Source: a virus
Direction: 5' to 3' (one strand)
DNA length: 45,262 nucleotides
IMG/VR virus record: IMGVR_UViG_3300033153_001498
Span: 1 to 45,262 of that record
Part shown: piece after piece, positions 1-8,304 of the stretch
Layout of the letters: every line of letters starts with the position of its first letter
How positions within the stretch are numbered: position 1 is the first letter of the stretch
The notes under the pieces: model-generated
The model's database searches: none
The model's input: the letters and a program-made list of their open reading frames with translations, nothing else
Told to the model about the DNA's origin: nothing
Program-made: the position numbers and the translations under genes

Positions 1-114
1 GCAGAAAATGCTAGGGCCGCGGAGTCACAGGGATTTTATAAGGTGACAAAAGTGGTGCATAGGGGTGATAATCGTACTGGGGAATACGTGACTGAAATTA
101 TAGCGAGTGAATTA
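1..114. repeat. Terminal direct repeat, left copy
   Basis: The first 114 bases are identical to 45149-45262. The repeat lies inside a coding sequence that reads through the junction without a frame change. This fits a circular or circularly permuted genome whose assembly was cut at an arbitrary point. A true short terminal repeat used for packaging would more usually lie between genes. Confidence 0.95.
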
Positions 115-132
115 AATGAGCAATCTGAATGA
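1..132 (+). CDS. Baseplate hub protein, C-terminal end (continues from 44420-45262)
   Basis: This is the last part of the tail hub gene that starts at 44420. Reading frame 1 (starting Ala-Glu-Asn-Ala) runs to a TGA at 130-132. When joined to 44420-45148 the gene is 861 nt, 286 residues. Its 3' end overlaps the start of the spike gene at 116 by 17 nt, which suggests translational coupling. See the entry at 44420 for function. Confidence 0.9.
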   Translation, partial: AENARAAESQGFYKVTKVVHRGDNRTGEYVTEIIASELNEQSE

Positions 133-775
133 GGAAATAGACTACGGTGATTTGACAACCGTTTTAAAATTCGCATTTGAGCAGATGCTTAAAGGTGTCT
201 ATACCGCTATGCCAGGAGTTGTTGAGTCTTATAATTCTACAACAAAGCGCGCTAGGGTTGTCCCAGCTATAAATGTTAAGCGCACTGATGGCACGACAAC
301 AGCCAGGCCCGCAATTGCAAACGTTCCAGTTGTTCATCCTTCTGGTGGCGGCTTTGTAGTATTGCTGCCAATAAAGGCAGGCGACACAGTTTTATGCGTA
401 TTTTCACAGCGCGGCCTAACTAAATTTAAAGAAGCATTTGGAACAGCAGACCCTGACGAATCACTTTTGGATATCAAGGATGCAATTATAATTCCAGGTT
501 TTGGAGGTTTAGAGGTTACACCATCAACAACAGACGGAGTATCAATGCAAAATGAAACAGGCACTAATTACATTAACGTTACTGATGGCGCTATTAACAT
601 TACTTCGACTGGACCAGTTAATGTATCTGCACCAACAGTGGAAGTGGAAGCGGACATAAACGTTACAGGTGACATTACCGTAACTGGCAAGGTAACATCA
701 AACGGCATTGAATTAGACACACATACACACAGCGGCGTACAATCAGGCGGCAGTAACACAGGAGGGCCAAACTAA
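116..775 (+). CDS. Baseplate spike protein (Gp138_N / gpV-like)
   Basis: The 219-residue product is the likely membrane-piercing spike at the tip of the contractile tail. Residues about 25-125 look like the OB-fold Gp138 N-terminal domain: a hydrophobic, beta-rich stretch with 'MPGVVESYN', 'ARVVPAINVKR' and 'GDTVLCVFSQRGL'. From about residue 145 the sequence turns into short repetitive beta strands rich in Thr, Val and Asn, typical of a beta-helical spike. It ends in 'THTHSGVQSGGSNTGGPN', and the His-x-His near the tip resembles the metal-binding apex of P2 gpV-type spikes. Its position between the hub and the gp25-like gene fits. Family call by motif; individual domain limits are inferred. 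Confidence 0.85.
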   Translation: MSNLNEEIDYGDLTTVLKFAFEQMLKGVYTAMPGVVESYNSTTKRARVVPAINVKRTDGTTTARPAIANVPVVHPSGGGFVVLLPIKAGDTVLCVFSQRGLTKFKEAFGTADPDESLLDIKDAIIIPGFGGLEVTPSTTDGVSMQNETGTNYINVTDGAINITSTGPVNVSAPTVEVEADINVTGDITVTGKVTSNGIELDTHTHSGVQSGGSNTGGPN

Positions 776-1122
776 TGGCAAAGACAATTAACTTTACAGA
801 CGGCGATATACAGCTTGTTGACGGAAATTTCACAACGGCAGTGGACCTTGAAGGGTTGCGACAAAAAATAATACAGAAGCTGCAATTTTTTATAAGTGAG
901 TGGTTTTTGGACAATACAGACGGCATACCGTACTTTCAGGACGTGCTTGTTAAGCCTGCTGACACAGGTTTAGTTGCAAGTATATTCAATGCTGTTATAC
1001 TTGACGAAGTAGAAGTGACAAGCGTTGGTGAAGTTGAGGCCGACCTTGACCCTAACACAAGAGTTTTTACATATAGAGCGCAAATACAAACAATTTTCGG
1101 CGACATGGAGGTTACAGTTTAA
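775..1122 (+). CDS. Baseplate wedge protein, gp25/gpW-like
   Basis: The 115-residue protein is probably the small wedge subunit that links the sheath and baseplate, as T4 gp25 and P2 gpW do. Visible features are the pattern 'DLEGLRQKIIQKLQFFISEWFLD' followed by 'GIPYFQDVL', which is typical of this family, and a C-terminal strand-rich half. The start ATG overlaps the spike stop codon (TAATG), and the next gene begins directly after the stop, so the three baseplate genes are translationally linked. No unusual features. Confidence 0.85.
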   Translation: MAKTINFTDGDIQLVDGNFTTAVDLEGLRQKIIQKLQFFISEWFLDNTDGIPYFQDVLVKPADTGLVASIFNAVILDEVEVTSVGEVEADLDPNTRVFTYRAQIQTIFGDMEVTV

Positions 1123-2322
1123 ATGGCTACAGTTTCAGGAACAGGTATAACACCAACAACTTTAGATCAATATATTGCGTTGCTTGAGACAGCGTTTAAA
1201 AATGTTTTTGGGCAGGACCTTGACGTATCAAGCGAGACGCCACAAGGGCAGCTTATAGGTATTATTGCCTTTTCATTAACGCAAACTGACGAAGGTCTTG
1301 TGAGCGCATACAGTGCCACCAGCATTTTTGCAGGTTTTGGGCAACAGCTCGATGCTTTATTTTCAACACTTGGCGTTCCGCGTAATGCTGCACAGCGTTC
1401 AGTTGTTAACGTTGACCTTACTGGTGTTGCGACAACACTTATACCAGCTGGCACTCGCGCAAAAACAATAAACGGCGACGAGTTTCGTTTAATTGAGGAT
1501 GCACAGCTTGACGGTTCAGGTAATTTAAGCACGTCAATGGAGTCAGTTGTTACTGGTGCTATACCTGCAGAAATAGGTGAGCTTACAAGTATTGTTGACA
1601 TTGTTGTTGGCTGGGAAACAATTACAAACCCAACAGCTGCCGTTTTAGGTGTGCCAGAGGAAACAGATTCAGATTATCGCGCACGCTACCAGCGCGAGCT
1701 ATCAAAGAACGCTATTGCACCGATTGAGTCTATTGTTGGGCGCGTTTCAACAGTTACTGGTGTCAGTGATGTTGCAGCTGGCGAAAACGATACATCGGCA
1801 CCACTTGCTGTAAATGGCGTTACAATTCCACCGCATTCAGTTGCAGTCGTTGTTGAGGGTGGAACGGACCAAGAAATTGCAGAGCAAATTCAAATAGCCA
1901 AGACTGGCGGTACTGGTACAGATGGCGACGTTACAGTGCCTATTACATACACTGGCGGCATGATTGATATTAAATTTTACCGCTCAACAGATATACCTTT
2001 TGAGTTAGATCTTAACGTTACATTTAGTCCTACGGCCCCAGGTAACGCCGTTGCACTTATTAAAGAGCGCATTGAGGAATATGTAAACGGATCACTAGAA
2101 GGTTTTGACCAAAATATATTTGAAACTGACGGCATTAACATTGGTGAGACGCTTTACGAGGCAAGATTATTTACGCCTATTAACTCGGTCCCAGGTGTAA
2201 TTGTAAACACAATTTCCCTAAAATTAAAAAGCGGCGGTGGCGGCATTCCTTCTATAGCGGCAAAACTAAACGAGAAAGTTATACTCGAAAGCCAAGACGA
2301 TATTAACATAACGGTGGTGTAA
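1123..2322 (+). CDS. Baseplate J-like protein (gp6/gp47-like wedge)
   Basis: At 399 residues this matches the usual size of Baseplate_J proteins, the wedge component that forms the baseplate periphery in contractile tails. The region 'GVPEETDSDYRARYQRELSKNAIAPIESIVGRVSTVTGVSDV' (about residues 178-219) contains the family hallmark, where residues after a Tyr-Arg-x-Arg motif lead into a 'V..V.GV..V' segment. The second hallmark, 'PPHSVAVVVEGG', follows. The gene sits between the gp25-like and DUF2612-like genes, the standard order. Confidence 0.93.
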   Translation: MATVSGTGITPTTLDQYIALLETAFKNVFGQDLDVSSETPQGQLIGIIAFSLTQTDEGLVSAYSATSIFAGFGQQLDALFSTLGVPRNAAQRSVVNVDLTGVATTLIPAGTRAKTINGDEFRLIEDAQLDGSGNLSTSMESVVTGAIPAEIGELTSIVDIVVGWETITNPTAAVLGVPEETDSDYRARYQRELSKNAIAPIESIVGRVSTVTGVSDVAAGENDTSAPLAVNGVTIPPHSVAVVVEGGTDQEIAEQIQIAKTGGTGTDGDVTVPITYTGGMIDIKFYRSTDIPFELDLNVTFSPTAPGNAVALIKERIEEYVNGSLEGFDQNIFETDGINIGETLYEARLFTPINSVPGVIVNTISLKLKSGGGGIPSIAAKLNEKVILESQDDINITVV

Positions 2323-2323
2323 T

Positions 2324-2965
2324 ATGAGCGGTGTTTTAAACAATAGCGATTTGCTGATACAGCAATATAAAAACAGTCCAAACCTTGTAGGGCTTCTCGA
2401 TGAAATAAATGCAATCATTGAGGTTGAGCTGTGTGTACCTGGGTCCGAATTTGAAGGGCAAGCGTCTGTTTTTGACGCCGATGGGATATTCCTTGACCGT
2501 ATTGGTGAAAAGTTTGGCCTGCCTAGACCATTTCTACCAGCCGAGGATGTAACCGTTTTAGGTTTTGAAGGTAGTGAAAACTTTGGCTTTGATCAGGCGC
2601 CATTCACAAACAGGCTCGGTTCTGTTGGTGTGCCTATCGCAGACGACTTTTACAGGCAGTTAATTATTGCAAAGGCAGCGCAGCGATTAACCGACGGCAC
2701 GGTGTCGTCAATGGATAATGTATTGACAGCGGCATTCGGTTCGGGTCATTATATTGATAATCAAGACATGACAATGGACGTTGTTATCGAGGGAACGCTA
2801 ACCGACGATGAAATAACAATATTGCTTGATACAAAATTACTTACAAAACCGAGTGGCGTGAGACTTGTTAATTTATACAATGTACACGACGAGGATTCAT
2901 TTGGCTTTGATGATAACGGCATCAACTTTGACAATGCACCGTTTGTAAAAATTATTAGTTTATAG
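2324..2965 (+). CDS. Baseplate protein, DUF2612-like (gpI role)
   Basis: The 213-residue product follows baseplate J with a one-base gap, the position of P2 gpI. Its first half contains 'GEKFGLPRP', 'FYRQLIIAKAAQRLTDGTVSSMDNVLTAAFG', the DUF2612 pattern. Two copies of a short 'FGFDxxxxxFxxAPF' motif occur (near residues 78-88 and 192-205), framing the folded core. It probably connects the wedge to the tail fibres. The family call is from memory of motifs, not from a search. Confidence 0.75.
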   Translation: MSGVLNNSDLLIQQYKNSPNLVGLLDEINAIIEVELCVPGSEFEGQASVFDADGIFLDRIGEKFGLPRPFLPAEDVTVLGFEGSENFGFDQAPFTNRLGSVGVPIADDFYRQLIIAKAAQRLTDGTVSSMDNVLTAAFGSGHYIDNQDMTMDVVIEGTLTDDEITILLDTKLLTKPSGVRLVNLYNVHDEDSFGFDDNGINFDNAPFVKIISL

Positions 2966-2977
2966 GGAAAAAATGAC

Positions 2978-3949
2978 ATGGCTAGAGATGCTGACTCACT
3001 GTTAATTGAAAAATGGGCTGCAACAGGTGAAACTGAAACGCCTGAAACTGCTGGCATGGACCGTGACAAAGGTTGGGATGCTGCTTATTCTGTATCAGGT
3101 GGGCCGCGACCGCAGCGTAAAGTTTTCAACGAGCTTTTTAAAGAGCATACAGCTATGCTTGACGAACTTAACAAAGCAGGCGCACTGCTTGAATGGGATG
3201 GCACGGTAATTGACTACGCTATCGGTTCTGTTGTTAAAGGCTCTGACAATGTTATATACTTTGCAACAGCCGCAAGCGGCCCTGCAACAACTGCAAAAAA
3301 CCCTACGACTGGCGGAAACCGTCCTGACTTCTGGGTTAGCTTCGACGAAAAAGTTTTGGCCATTGGACCGCTTGAAAAGCTTGACGCAACTGTTGATCCA
3401 GATGCAGATAATGACGACACAGAGGGTTACAGCGTCGGCAGTAAATGGGTTAATGTAACAGATGATACCCTATGGTTTTGTGTTGATGCCACCGAGGCGG
3501 CTGCTGTGTGGACTCAAGTTGGCGCTGGCGGTGGTAAGATGCTACAATCGGTGTTCACAAAAATCACAACTGGCTCTAACGACATTACCTCTACATCATA
3601 TACGGATATATCAGGTCATTCTGTAGTTATTACACCGAAGTCAACAACAAGTAAGATACATGTAAAGGTGATGACAAGATCATTTTTCATCAATACATCG
3701 GGTAGAACAGATACTATTGGTAAAATTATTGAAGGGGCTAGTAACACTTTGTCTTGGATGACTAGAGGGCAGGTAGATCAAAACACACAACTCGACTTTA
3801 CTCAGCTCGGTGTTTATACAAACACAACACTGGCTGCTAAAACATTTAAATATGCAGCAAACAGAGCCTTTGGTCCAATGACTGTTAGATTTAGTATGGA
3901 CACTACAAATAATACTCATTACATTATAGCAACAGAAATAGAGGACTAA
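2978..3949 (+). CDS. Receptor-binding/tail fibre protein 1
   Basis: This 323-residue protein has two parts. Residues 1 to about 125 are closely similar to the first 125 residues of the protein at 4413 ('FNELFKEHTAML' versus 'FNELYKEHSAML', 'GSVVKGSDNVIYFATA' versus 'GASVKGSDDNLYFATA'), so this is a shared tail-anchoring domain. The C-terminal half (about 190-323) is Thr/Ser-rich and strand-rich, and differs completely from its partner, as expected for a receptor-binding head. A shine-dalgarno-like GGGAAAAAATGAC precedes the start. The receptor cannot be inferred. Confidence 0.75.
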   Translation: MARDADSLLIEKWAATGETETPETAGMDRDKGWDAAYSVSGGPRPQRKVFNELFKEHTAMLDELNKAGALLEWDGTVIDYAIGSVVKGSDNVIYFATAASGPATTAKNPTTGGNRPDFWVSFDEKVLAIGPLEKLDATVDPDADNDDTEGYSVGSKWVNVTDDTLWFCVDATEAAAVWTQVGAGGGKMLQSVFTKITTGSNDITSTSYTDISGHSVVITPKSTTSKIHVKVMTRSFFINTSGRTDTIGKIIEGASNTLSWMTRGQVDQNTQLDFTQLGVYTNTTLAAKTFKYAANRAFGPMTVRFSMDTTNNTHYIIATEIED

Positions 3950-3950
3950 C

Positions 3951-4403
3951 ATGAGCTTACAAAGATCAGCAGCGTTACATAAAATTATGCCACTTGGCGG
4001 ATATAGCGACGATGGCACCGCAGTAACAGTTCATGCGGATGGTCAAGGATTTGGCTATACCGCGCCAACACCACAGGAAATTGCAGCGGCTATACTGTCA
4101 CTGGATCCACCAACGCCGTACCACCTTTTTGATGGTACCGCTTGGGTTGAAGATCTTGCACATGCAAAAACAATTCGCATGGCAGAATTTAGAGAGGCTC
4201 GTAAAGAAATTTACAACACAATTGGCATTGAGCATTTAAAGGCGTATGACAACAATGAGCTGGACAAGGTAAATGTAATTAAAGCCAAGCGTCAGGAGCT
4301 GCGCGATATACCGCAAGCCGAAACATGGACAGGGTGTACAACAATTGACGACATTGCCAATTACACGCCAGCAATTTTAACAGAAGACTTTTCACAGTTA
4401 TAA
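3951..4403 (+). CDS. Probable tail fibre assembly/chaperone protein
   Basis: The 150-residue product lies directly between two fibre genes, where fibre-assembly chaperones usually sit. It has an N-terminal fold-like segment with 'YTAPTPQEIAAAIL', a central 'YHLFDGTAWVED' (a short motif common in phage fibre-associated proteins) and a helical C-terminal half with many Lys, Arg and Glu. I recognise the general type (tail fibre assembly or DUF4376-like), but not a specific family, so the assignment rests partly on context. Confidence 0.5.
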   Translation: MSLQRSAALHKIMPLGGYSDDGTAVTVHADGQGFGYTAPTPQEIAAAILSLDPPTPYHLFDGTAWVEDLAHAKTIRMAEFREARKEIYNTIGIEHLKAYDNNELDKVNVIKAKRQELRDIPQAETWTGCTTIDDIANYTPAILTEDFSQL

Positions 4404-4412
4404 GGGAGCAAC

Positions 4413-5240
4413 ATGGCTAGAGATAGTGATTCATTACTAATAACAAAATGGGCTGTGTCAGGCGACACTGAAACACCTGAGTCAGCAGGACTTGACCGTG
4501 ACGAGGGGTGGCCAGTTGCATATTCACAGCCAGGTGGTAACAACCCTGAGCGTGAAGTGTTTAACGAGCTTTACAAAGAACACAGCGCAATGCTTGTTGA
4601 ACTTAACAAGGGCGGTGGCTTTTTAGAGTGGGATAGCACCACTATTGATTATGAAATTGGCGCCAGCGTAAAAGGCTCCGACGATAACTTGTATTTCGCA
4701 ACCGCTGTAAGCGGACCGGCAACGGCTACAAAGGATCCTACAACTGGCGCTAACCGCCCTGGATTCTGGCAAAGTTTTGAGGAAAAAGCTGCGAGCGGTG
4801 GTTTCCCAGTAGGTGGCGTTGTTGCATTCCCTACACTGGCAGCTATACCAGCAAGCTTTTTGATTTGTAACGGTGCAGGGTTTAGCGGAATAACATACCC
4901 ACTACTTGAAACGGCTCTAGGTGGCACAACGCTGCCAGAAACAAGGGGCGAGTTTATACGTGGTGCTGACCAAGGTCGTGGCGTTGACAGCGGTCGTGTT
5001 ATCGGCAGCTCACAAACAGACCTAGTTCGAGGACATAAGCACGAAACTTCTGTTGTGGGTACGTCTAAAATCGTGAAAACATGGACTCACGGTACAGGCA
5101 CGAGCATGTCTACAGCTAACGAGGGTGGCGCAGGATCTTCATCTGGTGCAGTTCGTTTAACTGGCCCAGTTACATCATTAGACAGCACAGAAACAAGACC
5201 AGTAAACATAGCATTTGTTTATGCAATTAAGGCGGAGTAA
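4413..5240 (+). CDS. Receptor-binding/tail fibre protein 2 with tail-collar domain
   Basis: This 275-residue protein has the same roughly 125-residue N-terminal anchoring domain as the protein at 2978. It then carries a phage tail-collar type domain: 'GGVVAFPTLAAIPASFLICNG', 'YPLLETALGGTTLPETRGEFIRGADQGRGVD' and 'GHKHE' (about residues 133-215). The end 'TRPVNIAFVYAIKA' is the typical last strand of such fibres. The pair of fibres with one anchor suggests either two receptors or alternative copies on the same baseplate. Confidence 0.85.
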   Translation: MARDSDSLLITKWAVSGDTETPESAGLDRDEGWPVAYSQPGGNNPEREVFNELYKEHSAMLVELNKGGGFLEWDSTTIDYEIGASVKGSDDNLYFATAVSGPATATKDPTTGANRPGFWQSFEEKAASGGFPVGGVVAFPTLAAIPASFLICNGAGFSGITYPLLETALGGTTLPETRGEFIRGADQGRGVDSGRVIGSSQTDLVRGHKHETSVVGTSKIVKTWTHGTGTSMSTANEGGAGSSSGAVRLTGPVTSLDSTETRPVNIAFVYAIKAE

Positions 5241-5244
5241 TAAA

Positions 5245-5673
5245 ATGGCAAAAAAATCAGCACAAAAATCAGCACATGAATTTGTACAAGCATTCTCGTT
5301 TGACGATGATGGAGTTTTTGCAGGTATAACAGAGGCGCAAAAAGACAAAACTGGTAACATTTTACTGCCAAACATGGCAACCCTCAAAAAGCCAGAGTTT
5401 AAAGACGGCTACAACTGCCGCTTTGATGGTAAAAAATGGGCGCAGATAGAAATTATTGTGCCAGAGCCAGAGCCAATTGTAGAGCCAACAGAAAAAGAGT
5501 TAGCCCTGGAAGAGGTAACAAAACTTGAGGGCATGATGACAAAGCGTGCTGCGCGTGAAATGAAACGCCGCGGCGACAACAAGCTTATCGGCTATAACGA
5601 GGACGGTACTGTTTACTGCCCAGATATTGAGGCGGAAATGGATCGCCTTGAACTTGAAATTTTAGGGAGATAA
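5245..5673 (+). CDS. Hypothetical fibre-associated protein
   Basis: The 142-residue product starts with a lysine-rich stretch (Lys-Lys-Ser-Ala-Gln-Lys) and has a proline/glutamate linker, 'VPEPEPIVEPTEKEL', followed by a helical basic segment. I chose the ATG at 5245 over an upstream in-frame ATG at 5215, because GGCGGAG at 5231-5237 sits at the right distance and the upstream start would overlap the fibre gene. 'NCRFDGKKW' resembles the conserved 'FDGxxW' element of fibre assembly proteins, which together with position suggests a second chaperone. Function unproven. Confidence 0.6.
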   Translation: MAKKSAQKSAHEFVQAFSFDDDGVFAGITEAQKDKTGNILLPNMATLKKPEFKDGYNCRFDGKKWAQIEIIVPEPEPIVEPTEKELALEEVTKLEGMMTKRAAREMKRRGDNKLIGYNEDGTVYCPDIEAEMDRLELEILGR

Positions 5674-5676
5674 GTT

Positions 5677-6240
5677 ATGGCTATTTGGGGTCCTGGAAGA
5701 GGTGGCGGCGGTGGCGGTGGCGGCGGTGGGTATGCCATAGAGGCTGTTTTAGAAATTACGTCTGCCACAGCTCTGATAGAGTTCACCTTAAACCCTGATA
5801 AAGATTTTCACGAGTTTGAATTTTGGTTTGAAACTAACACCAACGGCGACAGAATGGTTTACACGTTTAACAGCGACCATGTAAACGGCCATTACCTTAT
5901 ACAACGTGCAGGGGCAAATAATGGGTCGGCTCTAGTGTCCGAATCGTCGTCGACCAACTCTATCGACATATGCGACCAGAGTACAATTCTGAAAATTTTA
6001 AACGGTAAAATTGTCGTTAGAAATCCCCTTGAAAACCCAGAGAACGCCGTTCGTATGACAAGCGTTCAAGCTGTAAATGCTACTGGTACAACTTCGGCAG
6101 AGGTAACAAATACGCAGGGGATGTATAAATTTGCAGGTGATATAACCACTATACAAATAGGATATAGAGGTTTTATTCTAAGTGGCACGGCTGGCAGAGA
6201 AGTGCTTAAAGGTAAAGTAATTTATAGGACGGAGGCGTAA
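5677..6240 (+). CDS. Glycine-rich virion-surface protein, putative adhesin
   Basis: The 187-residue product begins 'MAIWGPGRG' and runs into ten glycines in a row, followed by a strand-rich domain. A polyglycine N terminus followed by a compact beta domain is seen in tip adhesins and fibre-end proteins, and the position among fibre genes agrees. No catalytic motif is visible. A collagen-like or sandwich packing is inference only; I do not recognise a named family. Confidence 0.55.
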   Translation: MAIWGPGRGGGGGGGGGGYAIEAVLEITSATALIEFTLNPDKDFHEFEFWFETNTNGDRMVYTFNSDHVNGHYLIQRAGANNGSALVSESSSTNSIDICDQSTILKILNGKIVVRNPLENPENAVRMTSVQAVNATGTTSAEVTNTQGMYKFAGDITTIQIGYRGFILSGTAGREVLKGKVIYRTEA

Positions 6241-6241
6241 T

Positions 6242-6625
6242 ATGCCACAAGCTGCATATGTAAAAAAAGGCAAGTCTGTTTTTAAAGAAATAGAAGTAAC
6301 GCAAGAGCAGATAGACTATGCCAACAGTATTGACCCTTTAGTGGAGTTGATTGAAAGTAAACTAATGGATGTTAAACGTGGATTTAAACGCGACTTAGCT
6401 GCCTTGGGTGTAACTAACGAGGACCAGCTAAACCATAACAACCCAAACATAAAAACAACGCCAGAAGAAAAAGCAGCAATGGCAAAATTTGAAGCGTTGA
6501 GGTTAAAGCTGTATGATATTAAAAGGCTCATACGATCAAGGACGGATATTGAAAAGTTAAATACCATTGAGTGGGAAACATTTACACGAAATAGATGGCT
6601 CGCATTTTTCGGTATATCATATTAA
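6242..6625 (+). CDS. Hypothetical protein in the fibre cluster
   Basis: This 127-residue product is mostly helical, with basic and acidic residues mixed, and ends in the aromatic stretch 'WETFTRNRWLAFFGISY'. It begins one base after the stop of the glycine-rich gene, so the two are likely co-translated. It could be a chaperone for that protein, by analogy with other adhesin/chaperone pairs. No family is recognised. Confidence 0.5.
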   Translation: MPQAAYVKKGKSVFKEIEVTQEQIDYANSIDPLVELIESKLMDVKRGFKRDLAALGVTNEDQLNHNNPNIKTTPEEKAAMAKFEALRLKLYDIKRLIRSRTDIEKLNTIEWETFTRNRWLAFFGISY

Positions 6626-6646
6626 AAACAACTAGAGGTAAAAAAA

Positions 6647-6919
6647 ATGGCTACACAATTTGAAGATATAGACAACAACTGGAAAGACATCAAGGACACA
6701 TTGACGCTGGTTGATGAAAGCACTTACAGTGTGCAAAACCTTGGCTCTAGTCAAATTTATTTAAACGAATCTGTTGCGCAACCTGCAGCGGATGCACGCG
6801 GCCACATTATTGCACCATTAAAATGGGCAAATGCAAAAATTGAAGTCGGCGTCAATCTTTGGGTGCGCAGTGCTGTTAAAAAAGAGTCGGAGATATCGGT
6901 TACAGAAGGGGTCTCATAA
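6647..6919 (+). CDS. Hypothetical virion-associated protein
   Basis: The 90-residue product is soluble and beta-rich ('YSVQNLGSSQIYLNESVAQP', 'GHIIAPLKWANAKIEVGVNLWVRS'). A clear AGAGGT ribosome site lies at about 6633-6638. The stop overlaps the next start by one base, coupling it to the 328-residue structural protein at 6919. This type of small protein often accompanies tail or head decoration proteins. No family is recognised. Confidence 0.5.
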   Translation: MATQFEDIDNNWKDIKDTLTLVDESTYSVQNLGSSQIYLNESVAQPAADARGHIIAPLKWANAKIEVGVNLWVRSAVKKESEISVTEGVS

Positions 6920-7905
6920 TGGCTATAAGCGAAAATACTGTAATGTCACGACCAGGTGAGGTGATAAAGCAGATAAATCAGGCCAGCAGTACGACGTTCA
7001 TTGATGGTGGTGTTATTTCTATAAACGGTGGCGATAACACAAAATTTGACCACACTGAGCTTATAGGTGTTGTTGTTGATAACAGTAACCCACAAGATAT
7101 AAAACGCTACCCTATTGTCATTCCAGCAAAAACTGCTGTAACAGTTGAGCATTTAGCTACTGCACCCACATCTTTTATGGGTTACGATAAAGATGGTTTA
7201 CTTGTGCAACAGCTGGCATTCCCTACAGGTGAAGAATTAAGAACATTACTCCAGTTCGGCTCTGTTGTTCATGGTAATAATGTTAATTTATCAAGCGTTT
7301 CAAACTTCACATCTGCATCAGCACTGAATATGGCTGCCTCATTAACTGATCTAACTCAGGTTTTAGGTGCTTTAAATAGGGACGGTAATGTCTTTTCTGG
7401 CGATCCAGCTGGTAATTTACAGTTCTCTGTTTCAGAAGGCCTTGCATTTTATTTAGGTATAAACACAAAGAATAACCCGTTAGACCCTAATAACAAAACA
7501 ACTGGCGTAAAAACTGGACAGCCAATAAACTTCACGTGGCAAGATGGTATTGGAGGTTTTAAATCTTCTTTTATTGCCGCTATAACTGGTGCGGTCTATG
7601 ATAATAATTCAGGTGGTGGGGCTTCTGCTCCAGATGGTGTTGTCACAACCAACAGATGGGTAAATTGTCTACTTCAGAAAAGTCCAGACGCTGAACAAGA
7701 GGTTATACAGTATGGTCAAACTACATATAATAGTGACACATCAGCAGTCGCTGCCGTGGCTCTTGATGCAAGAACAATGAACAGGAATCCAGCTTTTGCA
7801 GGCGTTCCAGTAAGAGGGATGCTATCCATAAGGGGTGCAGCATTAGATTTAACACTAGCAGGTGACGCAGTGTTTACACCAGCTGATAAATTCGGAGATT
7901 TTTAA
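6919..7905 (+). CDS. Hypothetical structural protein, probable fibre/tail surface component
   Basis: The 328-residue protein contains no catalytic motif, transmembrane segment or signal peptide. Its composition (Gly, Asn, Thr, Ser; many short strands) and place at the end of the fibre block suggest an extracellular virion component. The region about 190-270 ('TKNNPLDPNNKTTGVKTGQPINFTWQDG') is loop-rich. Its last residues contain a 'RGMLSIRGAALDLTLAGD' strand pair. I do not recognise the family. Confidence 0.5.
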   Translation: MAISENTVMSRPGEVIKQINQASSTTFIDGGVISINGGDNTKFDHTELIGVVVDNSNPQDIKRYPIVIPAKTAVTVEHLATAPTSFMGYDKDGLLVQQLAFPTGEELRTLLQFGSVVHGNNVNLSSVSNFTSASALNMAASLTDLTQVLGALNRDGNVFSGDPAGNLQFSVSEGLAFYLGINTKNNPLDPNNKTTGVKTGQPINFTWQDGIGGFKSSFIAAITGAVYDNNSGGGASAPDGVVTTNRWVNCLLQKSPDAEQEVIQYGQTTYNSDTSAVAAVALDARTMNRNPAFAGVPVRGMLSIRGAALDLTLAGDAVFTPADKFGDF

Positions 7906-7906
7906 T

Positions 7907-8152
7907 ATGAGATGTATATGGGACTATGTAACAAATGGAAGGTTTATGACGATTCAAATCGGACTAAGCCACTCGAACACTGATAGGGCGCTTTGCATTA
8001 AAGATAAAGACGCAAACGAAACTGCAAGCATCAGAGGTGATGGTGAGATTAAGGCTCAAAAAATGAACCTTGGTAATTTACCAACGTCTGCAACGGGCCT
8101 GACTACAGGTGATTTGTGGAATGACGCTGGAACAATTAAAATAAAAGGATAA
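7907..8152 (+). CDS. Small tail-associated protein with fibre-type C-terminal motif
   Basis: The 81-residue product starts at the ATG at 7907, with GGAG at 7894-7897; an upstream in-frame start at 7862 would overlap the previous gene by 44 nt. The C terminus 'LPTSATGLTTGDLWNDAG' is a motif that recurs at the ends of phage fibre and decoration proteins ('GLxxGxLWNDxGxxKI'). It probably forms a small beta domain at the virion surface. Confidence 0.6.
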   Translation: MRCIWDYVTNGRFMTIQIGLSHSNTDRALCIKDKDANETASIRGDGEIKAQKMNLGNLPTSATGLTTGDLWNDAGTIKIKG

Positions 8153-8156
8153 GATA

Positions 8157-8282
8157 ATGCCAAAACAAACAAAAGCTGTTAAAGTACAAAACACTAAAAC
8201 AAAAACATCTACGGATGGCAGGGGTAGAAATAGTGTTAAAGCAAAGGCAACAATGCCTGCGAGGGCGAAAGCCAAAAAATAA
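8157..8282 (+). CDS. Small basic protein, 41 residues
   Basis: This short reading frame runs from ATG at 8157, four bases after the previous stop, to TAA at 8280-8282. The product is extremely rich in lysine and threonine and ends in 'ARAKAKK'. The start sits close behind AAAAGGATAAGATA. A nucleic-acid-binding role would fit the charge, but this is inference. It partly overlaps in another frame with the possible early start of the next gene. Confidence 0.5.
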   Translation: MPKQTKAVKVQNTKTKTSTDGRGRNSVKAKATMPARAKAKK

Positions 8283-8304
8283 AACTCTAATCCCACTGGT
8301 GATA

